Below, piece after piece: positions 1 to 6,458 of a DNA stretch of 6,598 nt. The stretch covers positions 1 to 6,598 of the forward strand of contig CAJVXR010000081.1 in NCBI GenBank assembly GCA_913009535.1, in the 5' to 3' direction. A program made the translations under genes and the position numbers. The notes below the pieces were generated by a model that worked only from the letters and a program-made list of their open reading frames with translations, ran no database searches and was not told the origin of the DNA. The stretch's first letter is position 1, and each line of letters starts with the position of its first letter. This stretch comes from an uncultured Flavobacteriales bacterium (GTDB lineage Bacteria > Bacteroidota > Bacteroidia > Flavobacteriales > Flavobacteriaceae).

Positions 1-2
1 AT

Positions 3-77
3 GATGATCATTTTAATCCTAAACCTGAAAAAAGCGATAAATCATTTTTTGATACAGTCAAAGACATGTTTTCTTAG
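3..77 (+). CDS. dnaJ: Probable DnaJ chaperone, C-terminal end only
   Basis: This is the last 24 codons of a gene that begins before the window, read in frame 3 and ending at the TAG at 75-77. The visible tail contains NPKPEKSDKSFFDTVKDMF, a charged linker followed by an amphipathic FFDxVKDMF end. From memory, this is how flavobacterial DnaJ proteins finish (a 'KSFFxxxKxFF'-like tail after C-terminal domain II). DnaJ is the cytoplasmic J-domain co-chaperone that stimulates the DnaK ATPase; neither the J domain nor the zinc-finger domain is in view. As I recall, dnaJ often sits just upstream of a NatA-type ABC ATPase in flavobacteria, as here. The identification rests on a short tail plus context, so it is probable rather than firm. 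The upstream sequence would settle it. Confidence 0.55.
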   Translation, partial: DDHFNPKPEKSDKSFFDTVKDMFS

Positions 78-97
78 TCTTTTTATCTAAAAAAGAA

Positions 98-128
98 TTG
101 AATAGTTAGTTTTAGAACATTATATTTA
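98..128 (+). promoter_or_regulatory. Candidate Bacteroidetes-type promoter for the ABC transporter operon
   Basis: The 74-base gap between the dnaJ-like stop and the ATPase start is almost pure A/T. It contains TTG at 98-100 (with A before it, ATTG), then 20 bases, then TATATTTA at 121-128. The Bacteroidetes sigma-ABfr consensus is TTTG, about 17-23 bases, TAnnTTTG, so the -7 box differs only in its last base. Transcription would start near 135-137, leaving a leader of about 15 bases. In sequence this AT-rich, partial matches arise by chance. Read-through from the dnaJ-like gene is equally possible because no convincing terminator is visible. Confidence 0.3.
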
Positions 129-151
129 TACTCTAAATTTATATAATTTCT

Positions 152-1081
152 ATGAGTAACTTATTAAGTATACATTCTGTTTCTAAACATTTTGGTGATT
201 ACAAGGCATTAAATGATGTCTCTGTAGATATTCCTAAAGGAAGTATTTTTGGTTTGCTTGGACCAAATGGAGCTGGTAAAACAACACTTATTAGAATAAT
301 TAACCAAATTTCTATTCCAGACACTGGTAAAGTTTTGTTTGATGGGGAGACTCTAAGTCAAAAACACATAATAGACATTGGTTATTTACCTGAAGAAAGA
401 GGTTTATATAAATCTATGAAAGTAGGAGAGCAGGCTCTTTACTTGGCTCAATTAAAAGGAATGAGTAGAACAGATGCTAAAAAACAACTCAAATACTGGT
501 TTGATAAATTTGAAATTGGTGAATGGTGGGACAAAAAAATTGTTGAATTATCCAAAGGAATGGCTCAAAAAGTACAATTTATTGTAACAGTACTTCATAA
601 ACCTAGTTTATTAATTTTCGATGAGCCTTTTTCAGGATTTGATCCTATTAATGCAAATATAATTAAAGATGAAATCCTTAAATTAAGAAATGATGGATCT
701 ACTGTTATTTTTTCTACCCACAGAATGGAGTCTGTTGAAGAACTTTGTGATCATATTGCCTTAATACACAAGTCTAATAAAGTTTTAGATGGAAATCTTA
801 ACGATATTAAAAGACAATATAAAACCAACACATTTGAAGTTGGACTAGTTTGTAACGAGCAAAGAGTCATAAAGCAGTTAATAAGCGCTAAATTTAATTC
901 TGTCGACGCAAGCTTTAGATCTTTAGGTAAAGAACTAAAATTAAATATATCCCTAAAACCAAATCAAACTTCCAATGAATTACTGAACTTTCTTAGTTCT
1001 AATGCTGAAGTAAATCACTTTATGGAAGTTATTCCAAGTGCAAATGATATTTTTATTCAAACCATAAATAATCAAAAATAA
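152..1081 (+). CDS. ABC transporter ATP-binding protein, NatA type
   Basis: This is the cytoplasmic ATPase subunit that powers the ABC-2 permease encoded next. Motifs in order are Walker A GPNGAGKTT (residues 37-45), the NatA-type Q-loop region GYLPEERGLY (77-86, with Glu where many ABC ATPases have Gln), the signature LSKGMAQKVQF (133-143, with SKGM in place of SGGQ, normal for this subfamily), Walker B LLIFDEP (153-159, catalytic Glu158) and the H-loop STHRM (His190). Residues about 215-300 form a C-terminal accessory domain like DUF4162, which is common in NatA/DrrA-like ATPases. At 309 residues it is full length for the family. The first ATG places Walker A at the usual distance from the N-terminus. 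The stop TAA shares its last base with the next ATG (TAATG), implying translational coupling. NatAB of Bacillus exports Na+, but the substrate here cannot be read from sequence. Confidence 0.95.
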   Translation: MSNLLSIHSVSKHFGDYKALNDVSVDIPKGSIFGLLGPNGAGKTTLIRIINQISIPDTGKVLFDGETLSQKHIIDIGYLPEERGLYKSMKVGEQALYLAQLKGMSRTDAKKQLKYWFDKFEIGEWWDKKIVELSKGMAQKVQFIVTVLHKPSLLIFDEPFSGFDPINANIIKDEILKLRNDGSTVIFSTHRMESVEELCDHIALIHKSNKVLDGNLNDIKRQYKTNTFEVGLVCNEQRVIKQLISAKFNSVDASFRSLGKELKLNISLKPNQTSNELLNFLSSNAEVNHFMEVIPSANDIFIQTINNQK

Positions 1082-2388
1082 TGAACCATACTAGATTAAT
1101 TATTGCAAGAGAATACTTGACTCAAGTGAAAAACAAGAAGTTTTTACTGATTACTTTATCAATTCCATTTTTATTTGTTGGCTTAGGTTTATTTCTTTCA
1201 TTTTTATCAAATACCAATAGTGATAGTACTAAAAATATAACTGTTGTAGATAATTCTGGAATTTTTGAAAATTCATTATTAAGTTCCGATACTGTTATAT
1301 TTTCTTTTTTAGAAGATTTAGACGAGGGTGAAGCAAAACTTATTTCTAAAGAAAGAAATGATGATGGTTTAATATTTATTCCACCCCTGAGAGATGCTAA
1401 AAATATTAATTACGTTGAACTTTCCAAGTCTATTAAATTTATTTCTGAAGAGGCACCAACCATAACAATGGTAAATAGTATTGAAACTAAATTTGAGGAA
1501 ATTTTAACCAATCTAAACTTTGTGAGTGTTGGCCTTGACATGAGTACAATAGAGGAATCTAAAATCTATTTAAGTATTCTTCAAGAAAGTTTTGAGGGGG
1601 AAGAAACAACAAAATTAGATAGTGGGGTTAAGGTATTATTTGGTTTAATTTTAGGTTTGCTGTTATATATGTTTGTTTTTATATATGGAAGCATGATCCT
1701 TCGAAGTGTTTTAGAAGAAAAAACAAGTAGAATTATTGAAATTATCATTTCTTCGGTTAAGCCTACGCAATTAATGATGGGAAAGATTATAGGTACATCT
1801 TTAGTCGCTTTTACTCAGATATTTATTTGGATAGCTCTATCATTAGTTATTTCAACTTTAGTTTCATCTATTTTTGGAGTATCTACCTCGGATTTTAACT
1901 CCTTAGATGTGAGTGATGCCCAAGTTAATTCTGGAATTCAAATTTTCTTCTCTGCTTTATTTAATCTACCACTTTTAAATATTTTGATTGCATTTGTGTT
2001 TTTCTTTATTTCAGGTTTATTCCTTTACGGATCTTTATTTGCTGCAATTGGTGCAGCTGTAGATAGTGAAACCGATGCGAATCAATTTATGTTTCCACTT
2101 AGTATGCCATTAATAATTGGACTTTATGTAGGAATTTTCACTGTTGCTGAAGATCCATCTGGAACTATTCCAACTATTTTTTCACACATTCCATTTACCT
2201 CTCCAATAGTTATGATGATGAGAATTCCATATGGAGTTCCTATCTATGAACAAATTATTTCGTTAGCAATATTAATAGCTACGTTCTTTGGTACAGTCTG
2301 GTTTGCAGCTAAAATTTATAGAGTAGGAATTTTAATGTATGGTCAAAAGCCGAGCTATAAAGACTTATATAAATGGTTAAAATATTAA
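1081..2388 (+). CDS. ABC-2 type permease, NatB-like
   Basis: This is the inner-membrane partner of the preceding ATPase. The layout is that of the ABC2_membrane_3/NatB family. There is a short basic cytoplasmic N-terminus, TM1 at about 21-43, a large extracytoplasmic domain at about 44-183 rich in Ser, Asp and Glu, then about five more hydrophobic segments near 184-208, 237-262, 298-322, 336-354 and 392-411. Between TM2 and TM3 lies the conserved coupling stretch with E212, E213, K214, R217, E220, S224, S225, P228, M232, G234 and K235, which is expected to contact the ATPase. A second family signature, SETDANQF, is at 329-336, and PFTSPIVMMMRIP is at 371-383. The start overlaps the ATPase stop by one base, so the two are almost certainly co-translated. 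At 435 residues it is full length. The direction is presumably export; the substrate is unknown. Confidence 0.92.
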   Translation: MNHTRLIIAREYLTQVKNKKFLLITLSIPFLFVGLGLFLSFLSNTNSDSTKNITVVDNSGIFENSLLSSDTVIFSFLEDLDEGEAKLISKERNDDGLIFIPPLRDAKNINYVELSKSIKFISEEAPTITMVNSIETKFEEILTNLNFVSVGLDMSTIEESKIYLSILQESFEGEETTKLDSGVKVLFGLILGLLLYMFVFIYGSMILRSVLEEKTSRIIEIIISSVKPTQLMMGKIIGTSLVAFTQIFIWIALSLVISTLVSSIFGVSTSDFNSLDVSDAQVNSGIQIFFSALFNLPLLNILIAFVFFFISGLFLYGSLFAAIGAAVDSETDANQFMFPLSMPLIIGLYVGIFTVAEDPSGTIPTIFSHIPFTSPIVMMMRIPYGVPIYEQIISLAILIATFFGTVWFAAKIYRVGILMYGQKPSYKDLYKWLKY

Positions 2389-2391
2389 GCT

Positions 2392-3558
2392 ATGTCTAAA
2401 ATATTAATTGTAGAGGATGAAATAGCAATTCGAAGAGTTTTGACTAAAATTCTTCACGAAGAAAATAACGATTTTATTATTTCTGAAGCTCACGATGGAT
2501 TATCTGCTGTGGACCATATAAAAAACAATGATGTAGATTTAGTTTTATGTGATATTAAAATGCCTAAAATGGATGGTATTGAAGTTTTAGAGTATGCAAA
2601 AAGAATAAAGCCAGAAACTCCAATTATAATGATTTCAGGGCATGGAGATTTGGAAACTGCCGTAGAGACTATGAGATTAGGAGCGTTTGATTATATATCT
2701 AAACCCCCAGACTTAAATAGATTACTTACTGCTGTAAGAAATGCTTTGGATAATAAGAAATTAATAATTGAGAACATCCGATTAAGAAAACAAATCAACA
2801 TTTCCTATGAAATGATTGGTCAAAGTGATGGTATAAACCAGGTAAAATCTCTTATTGATAAAGTAGCACCAACAGATGCTAGAGTTTTAATAACTGGTCC
2901 TAATGGATCTGGAAAAGAACTAGTAGCTCATTGGTTACATCAAAAAAGTAAAAGATCTTCTTTTCCATTAATTGAGGTTAATTGTGCAGCAATTCCAAAT
3001 GAACTTATCGAAAGCGAATTGTTTGGACACCAAAAGGGATCCTTTACTGGGGCGAATAAAGATAAAATCGGAAAGTTTGAAGCAGCTAATAATGGAACAA
3101 TATTTTTAGATGAGATTGGAGATATGAGTTTATCAGCTCAAGCCAAAGTATTAAGAGCACTTGAATCCAATTCTATTCAAAAAGTAGGAGCTCAAAAAGA
3201 TATAAAGATTAATGTACGTGTTGTTGCTGCTACTAATAAAAATCTAAAAGAACAAATAGTTAAAGGTAATTTTAGAGAAGATCTATATCATCGTCTTGCA
3301 GTAATTTTAATTAAAGTACCTTCTTTAAATAGCAGAGTTGAGGATATCCCTTTATTAGTTGACTATTTTTCTGAAAAAATATCTAAATCTCAAGGGATAA
3401 CCAATAAGCCATTCACTAAAGATGCTATAAATTTATTAAAATCTTATGATTGGTCTGGTAATATTAGAGGTCTTAGAAATGTTGTAGAGAGATTAATTAT
3501 ATTAGGTGATGAAACAGAAATTACTGAAAATAATATCAAAGAATATTCGAATAAATAA
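2392..3558 (+). CDS. NtrC-family sigma-54 response regulator lacking a DNA-binding domain
   Basis: The receiver domain (about 1-120) has the acidic pocket E8/D9, phosphoacceptor D54 in LCDIKMPKMDG, Ser82 in the switch position and Lys104. A linker leads to a sigma-54-interaction AAA+ domain (about 142-372). That domain has Walker A GPNGSGKE (169-176), the sigma-54-contact loop GSFTGA (216-221, usual form GAFTGA), Walker B IFLDEI (237-242), a sensor I region at T281/N282, arginine-finger candidates R295 and R301, and sensor II around R359. The protein stops at 388, about 15 residues after the AAA+ domain, with no Fis-type HTH. Classical NtrC proteins run to about 450-470 residues. As I recall, HTH-less homologues of this length are common in Bacteroidota, so this is probably not a truncation. 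Sensor II reads GNIRGLRN where GNIRELxN is usual. It starts 3 bases after the permease stop, so it is co-transcribed. No histidine kinase is visible. Confidence 0.9.
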   Translation: MSKILIVEDEIAIRRVLTKILHEENNDFIISEAHDGLSAVDHIKNNDVDLVLCDIKMPKMDGIEVLEYAKRIKPETPIIMISGHGDLETAVETMRLGAFDYISKPPDLNRLLTAVRNALDNKKLIIENIRLRKQINISYEMIGQSDGINQVKSLIDKVAPTDARVLITGPNGSGKELVAHWLHQKSKRSSFPLIEVNCAAIPNELIESELFGHQKGSFTGANKDKIGKFEAANNGTIFLDEIGDMSLSAQAKVLRALESNSIQKVGAQKDIKINVRVVAATNKNLKEQIVKGNFREDLYHRLAVILIKVPSLNSRVEDIPLLVDYFSEKISKSQGITNKPFTKDAINLLKSYDWSGNIRGLRNVVERLIILGDETEITENNIKEYSNK

Positions 3559-3567
3559 TTAATTATT

Positions 3568-4944
3568 ATGAAAAAATTCGTGCAATATATTTTATTTATC
3601 ATTCCCTTTTTTATTTTTTCACAAACTGATGAGAAAGTAATTTCTGATATTTATTCGAATTCACTAACTGATGGTCAAAGTTATAATTGGTTAGATCATT
3701 TGTCAAACAATATCGGTAGTAGACTTTCTGGGTCTTTAGGAGCTGAGAAGGCAGTAATATGGACAAAAGAAGAACTAGAAACTCTTGGATTAGATAAAGT
3801 TTGGTTACAACCTGTTATGGTTCCAAAATGGGTAAGAGGGATTCCTGAATTTGCTTATATAGAAACTAGTCCTGGTAATACTATCAAAGTAAACATCTGT
3901 GCTTTAGGAGGTTCGATTTCTACACCATCTACAGGAATTAAAGCTAAAATTATTGAAGTATCTGGAGTTGAAGACTTAGAGGAATTAGGTAAGGATAATA
4001 TTCAAGGCAAAATTGTTTTTTTTAATAGACCAATGAATAGTTCTTTAATTAACACATTTGAATCCTATGGAGGATGTGTTGATCAAAGATATTCAGGAGC
4101 AATGGAAGCTAGCAAATATGGAGCTGCAGCTGTAATAGTTAGATCCATGAATCTTAGAATAGACGATCTACCTCATACAGGCTCTATGAGTTATGGTGAT
4201 ATAAATCCGGAGGATAGAATACCATCAGCAGCAATTAGTACAAAACATGCAGACTTACTAAGTAGTATGGTTAAGCTTGATAATAATATCCAGTTTTTCT
4301 TCAAGCAAAATTGCAAGCAATTAAAGGATGTTTTATCTCACAATGTCATTGGAGAAATAACCGGAAGTGAATTTCCAAATGAATATATTGTAGTTGGGGG
4401 TCATTTAGATTCTTGGGATCTTGGTGATGGCGCCCACGATGATGGAGCTGGATGTGTTCAGTCAATGGAAGTCTTAAGACTATTAAAAAATACAGGAATT
4501 AAACCCAAGAGATCTATTAGAGTTGTTTTGTTTATGAATGAAGAAAATGGTTTAAGAGGTGGTAATAAGTATGCAGAAATAGCAGCTCAAAAAAGTGAAA
4601 ATCATATTTTTGCCCTAGAAAGTGATGCAGGTGGATTTACACCTAGAGGATTTTATTTTGATTGCAATCAATCAAATTTTGATCAAATATTGTCTTGGAA
4701 GAATTTATTTAAACCTTATTTAATACATTTTTTTGAATTAGGAGGTAGTGGTGCAGACATTGGGCCACTAAAAACTAAAACAAATGTTTTGTCAGGACTT
4801 AAGCCTGACTCTCAAAGATATTTTGATTATCATCATGCTCCAAATGACACATTTGATGCGGTTAATAAAAGAGAACTTGAATTAGGTGCAGCTACTATGA
4901 CCTCACTAGTATATTTGATTGATAAGTATGGTATCAAGAAATAA
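3568..4944 (+). CDS. Secreted M28-family zinc metallopeptidase with PA-like domain
   Basis: This exported aminopeptidase- or carboxypeptidase-type enzyme resembles the carboxypeptidase Q (PGCP) branch of family M28. Residues 1-18 form a signal peptide (MKK, hydrophobic core, ending IFS before Q19), with no lipobox Cys, so the product should be released into the periplasm or beyond. Residues about 125-250 look like the inserted protease-associated (PA) domain. The co-catalytic metal site is complete: H279 and D281 in GGHLDSWD, bridging D291 in AHDDGAG, general base E325 and ligand E326 in NEENGLRGG, D353 in ESDAGG, and H422/H423 in YHHAPNDTFD. At 458 residues it is full length for this branch. 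The gap from the regulator is 9 bases, consistent with one operon. The natural substrate is unknown; peptide scavenging is the usual assumption. Catalytic class is certain, specificity is not. Confidence 0.9.
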   Translation: MKKFVQYILFIIPFFIFSQTDEKVISDIYSNSLTDGQSYNWLDHLSNNIGSRLSGSLGAEKAVIWTKEELETLGLDKVWLQPVMVPKWVRGIPEFAYIETSPGNTIKVNICALGGSISTPSTGIKAKIIEVSGVEDLEELGKDNIQGKIVFFNRPMNSSLINTFESYGGCVDQRYSGAMEASKYGAAAVIVRSMNLRIDDLPHTGSMSYGDINPEDRIPSAAISTKHADLLSSMVKLDNNIQFFFKQNCKQLKDVLSHNVIGEITGSEFPNEYIVVGGHLDSWDLGDGAHDDGAGCVQSMEVLRLLKNTGIKPKRSIRVVLFMNEENGLRGGNKYAEIAAQKSENHIFALESDAGGFTPRGFYFDCNQSNFDQILSWKNLFKPYLIHFFELGGSGADIGPLKTKTNVLSGLKPDSQRYFDYHHAPNDTFDAVNKRELELGAATMTSLVYLIDKYGIKK

Positions 4945-4957
4945 ACTTTAGATATTT

Positions 4958-5533
4958 ATGAAAAAATTATTATTACTTTTAATATTTACTCAATTAACTT
5001 TTTCACAATCAAAAATGGAAATTCCTTATTATCAAATTTCAGAATACCCTGACACCTATTCTTCAGAAAATATAATGTACAGAATGATAGATGGCCTAGG
5101 TTTTAGATATTATTGGGCCAGTGAAGGATTGACAAAGACGGATTTAGATTTTAAAATATCTAAGGATTCTAGATCTACAATGGAAACGATAAGACATATA
5201 CATTCTTTGTCTTTGATGATTTTGAATGCAGTATTAAATAAACCAAATGAATCAAAAAGTAATACTGATCTAGACTATAAGTCTCTAAGGGAAAATACTT
5301 TATCAAATATTAAGCGATCATCAGAAATCGTCTCTAAATCTAAAGACTTATCAAATCTGAAAATAATATTTAATAGAGGTGGTAATAGAAGTGAATTTCC
5401 TTTATGGAATCTTATCAATGGTCCAATACAGGATGCGGTATGGCACTCTGGTCAAGTTGTAGCTTTTAGAAGAGCTAGTGGAAATCCAATTAATTCAAAA
5501 ATCTCTGTTTTTACTGGTAAAGTAAATGATTAA
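4958..5533 (+). CDS. Secreted DinB-fold (DinB/YfiT-like) protein
   Basis: This small exported protein has the features of the DinB-like four-helix-bundle superfamily. Residues 1-16 or 17 are a signal peptide (MKK, a Leu-rich core, ending TFSQ), which supports the first ATG over Met20. The mature part has the pattern I associate with a flavobacterial DinB-like group: MIDGLGFRYYWASEGL (43-58), TIRHIHSL (77-84), and FPLWNLINGPIQDAVWHSGQVVAFRR (147-172). DinB proteins often bind a metal through one His in helix 2 and HxxxH in helix 4. Here candidates are H80 (or H82) and D159xxxH163, with HSGQV matching the family's HRGQI. The first His of the pair is therefore Asp, and metal binding is uncertain. 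It lies 13 bases after the peptidase and is probably co-transcribed. Cytoplasmic relatives include thiol transferases; no enzymatic role can be assigned here. Confidence 0.75.
   Translation: MKKLLLLLIFTQLTFSQSKMEIPYYQISEYPDTYSSENIMYRMIDGLGFRYYWASEGLTKTDLDFKISKDSRSTMETIRHIHSLSLMILNAVLNKPNESKSNTDLDYKSLRENTLSNIKRSSEIVSKSKDLSNLKIIFNRGGNRSEFPLWNLINGPIQDAVWHSGQVVAFRRASGNPINSKISVFTGKVND
5530..5533. other. Convergent stop codons sharing palindromic TTAA
   Basis: The TAA that ends the DinB-fold gene occupies 5531-5533 on the plus strand. The TAA that ends kdsA occupies 5532-5530 on the minus strand. Together they use the self-complementary TTAA, so the coding regions overlap by 4 bases. No hairpin terminator can lie between the genes. 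Each transcript must run into the other gene's coding region or end by another mechanism. Confidence 0.95.
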
Positions 5534-6339
5534 AAATTATTTATTGTTTTTCTAATATCTACTAAATTAGAAATCAATCCTTCTAATAGTTCTAGATCTA
5601 ACATATTAGCACCATCACTTTTTGCATTTTTTGGATCAAAATGTGTCTCAATAAATAAACCATCAATATTATTTACAACTCCAGCTCTAGCAATCGTTTC
5701 TATCATTTCAGGAACTCCACCGGTAACTCCACTTGTTTGATTTGGCTTTTGAAGAGAATGAGTTACATCTAATATTGTAGGTGCGATAGATTTCATTGTA
5801 GGTATACCTCTAAAATCAACTACCATATCGTGGTAACCAAACATAGTTCCCCTGTCAGTAATTAGCACATTATTGTTATTAGAGTCTTTTACTTTTTGAA
5901 CCGCATACTTCATGCTTTCGGGACTCATAAATTGTCCTTTTTTAAGGTTTACTGTTTTTCCAGTTTTTGCAGCTGCTACTACTAGATCCGTTTGCCTTAC
6001 TAAAAAAGCTGGTATCTGCAATACATCTACATATTTTGCAGCTAACTCTGCATCTTTTGCCTCATGTATATCAGTAATTGTAGGAATATCAAAGTGTGTA
6101 GAAACCTTTTTTAATATCTCTAAAGCTTTAATATCTCCAATTCCTGTAAAACTATCCAATCGACTTCTATTTGCTTTTTTGAAGCTTCCCTTAAAAATAA
6201 ATGGAACATTGTACTTGTTAGAGATATTTAAAATTCTTTCTGCAATTTTAAATGCCATTTCCTCACCTTCAATAGCGCAAGGACCAGCAATAAGAACAAA
6301 GTTGTTTGATTCTAAGTATTTAAGTTTGGGAATATTCAT
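5530..6339 (-). CDS. kdsA: 2-dehydro-3-deoxyphosphooctonate aldolase (KDO-8-phosphate synthase)
   Basis: This cytoplasmic enzyme condenses phosphoenolpyruvate with D-arabinose 5-phosphate to KDO-8-phosphate, the first committed step towards the KDO sugar of the LPS inner core. Hallmarks are IAGPCAIE (17-24), FKGSFKKANRS (49-59, substrate-binding Lys cluster), TDIHE (89-93), LQIPAFLVRQTDL (107-119), KKGQFMSP (133-140), DVTHSLQKP (191-199) and the C-terminal ETH...SDGAN region (231-245). Cys21 sits where metal-dependent enzymes carry their metal-ligand Cys and E. coli KdsA has Asn. With H194, E231 and D242 it completes the expected metal site, so this belongs to the metal-dependent class. At 269 residues the length is normal. 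The ATG at 6339 lies a few residues before the conserved core and just downstream of a good promoter. It converges on the DinB-fold gene with a 4-base overlap and appears monocistronic within the window. Confidence 0.96.
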   Translation of the reverse strand: MNIPKLKYLESNNFVLIAGPCAIEGEEMAFKIAERILNISNKYNVPFIFKGSFKKANRSRLDSFTGIGDIKALEILKKVSTHFDIPTITDIHEAKDAELAAKYVDVLQIPAFLVRQTDLVVAAAKTGKTVNLKKGQFMSPESMKYAVQKVKDSNNNNVLITDRGTMFGYHDMVVDFRGIPTMKSIAPTILDVTHSLQKPNQTSGVTGGVPEMIETIARAGVVNNIDGLFIETHFDPKNAKSDGANMLDLELLEGLISNLVDIRKTINNF

Positions 6340-6362
6340 GTGTATTGAAAAATTTATTTAAG

Positions 6363-6394
6363 CAAAGTTACTGCTTTTTTAATATCTGTATAAA
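6363..6394 (-). promoter_or_regulatory. Bacteroidetes-type promoter for kdsA
   Basis: Read on the minus strand, TAACTTTG (6370-6363) is an exact match to the Bacteroidetes -7 consensus TAnnTTTG. Twenty bases upstream is TTTA (6394-6391), one mismatch from the -33 box TTTG, at a normal spacing. Transcription would begin near 6355-6357, giving a leader of roughly 15-18 bases before the kdsA ATG. The full -7 match, correct spacing and position just ahead of a gene make this a good candidate. Confidence 0.6.
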
Positions 6395-6429
6395 TATTAT
6401 TTAATTCTTCTTATGATAATAATATAGCT

Positions 6430-6437
6430 TACATTTG
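6430..6437 (+). promoter_or_regulatory. Bacteroidetes-type -7 box for typA
   Basis: TACATTTG at 6430-6437 matches the Bacteroidetes -7 consensus TAnnTTTG exactly and sits 21 bases before the typA ATG, implying a leader of about 15 bases. No clear TTTG lies 17-23 bases upstream; only T-rich sequence is found around 6405-6412. It is back to back with the kdsA promoter; the two -7 boxes are about 60 bases apart within the 119-base intergenic region. Confidence 0.5.
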
Positions 6438-6458
6438 CACAAATTTTAATATTTAGTC

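Noticed and set aside
1..90. Frame-1 open reading frame starting ATGATG at the window edge
   Set aside because: Its translation is low-complexity and unlike any protein family; frame 3 in the same region gives a plausible DnaJ tail ending in a stop.
78..96. Possible terminator after the dnaJ-like gene (TCTTTTT ... AAAAAGA)
   Set aside because: The stem would be almost entirely A-U with one G-C pair, and no T-tract follows; too weak to call a terminator.
2392..3558. Possible frameshift or truncation removing an HTH from the regulator
   Set aside because: The next gene, with its own signal peptide, starts 9 bases after the stop, leaving no remnant of an HTH; the length also agrees with what I recall for Bacteroidota homologues.
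5441..5456. TGGCAC resembling the -24 element of a sigma-54 promoter
   Set aside because: The -12 GC element is missing at the required spacing, and the site is inside conserved coding sequence for the DinB-fold protein (WHSGQV).
5912..6361. A 149-codon plus-strand open frame opposite kdsA
   Set aside because: It lies almost wholly antisense to the well-supported kdsA, its translation resembles no family I know, and its Cys/Ser/Ile-rich composition is that of a shadow frame.
6360..6380. Hairpin AAGCA ... TGCTT followed by T residues, resembling an intrinsic terminator pointing at typA
   Set aside because: The stem is only 5 base pairs, it lies within the kdsA promoter where no plus-strand gene needs termination, and it overlaps the -7 box, so the pairing is probably chance.
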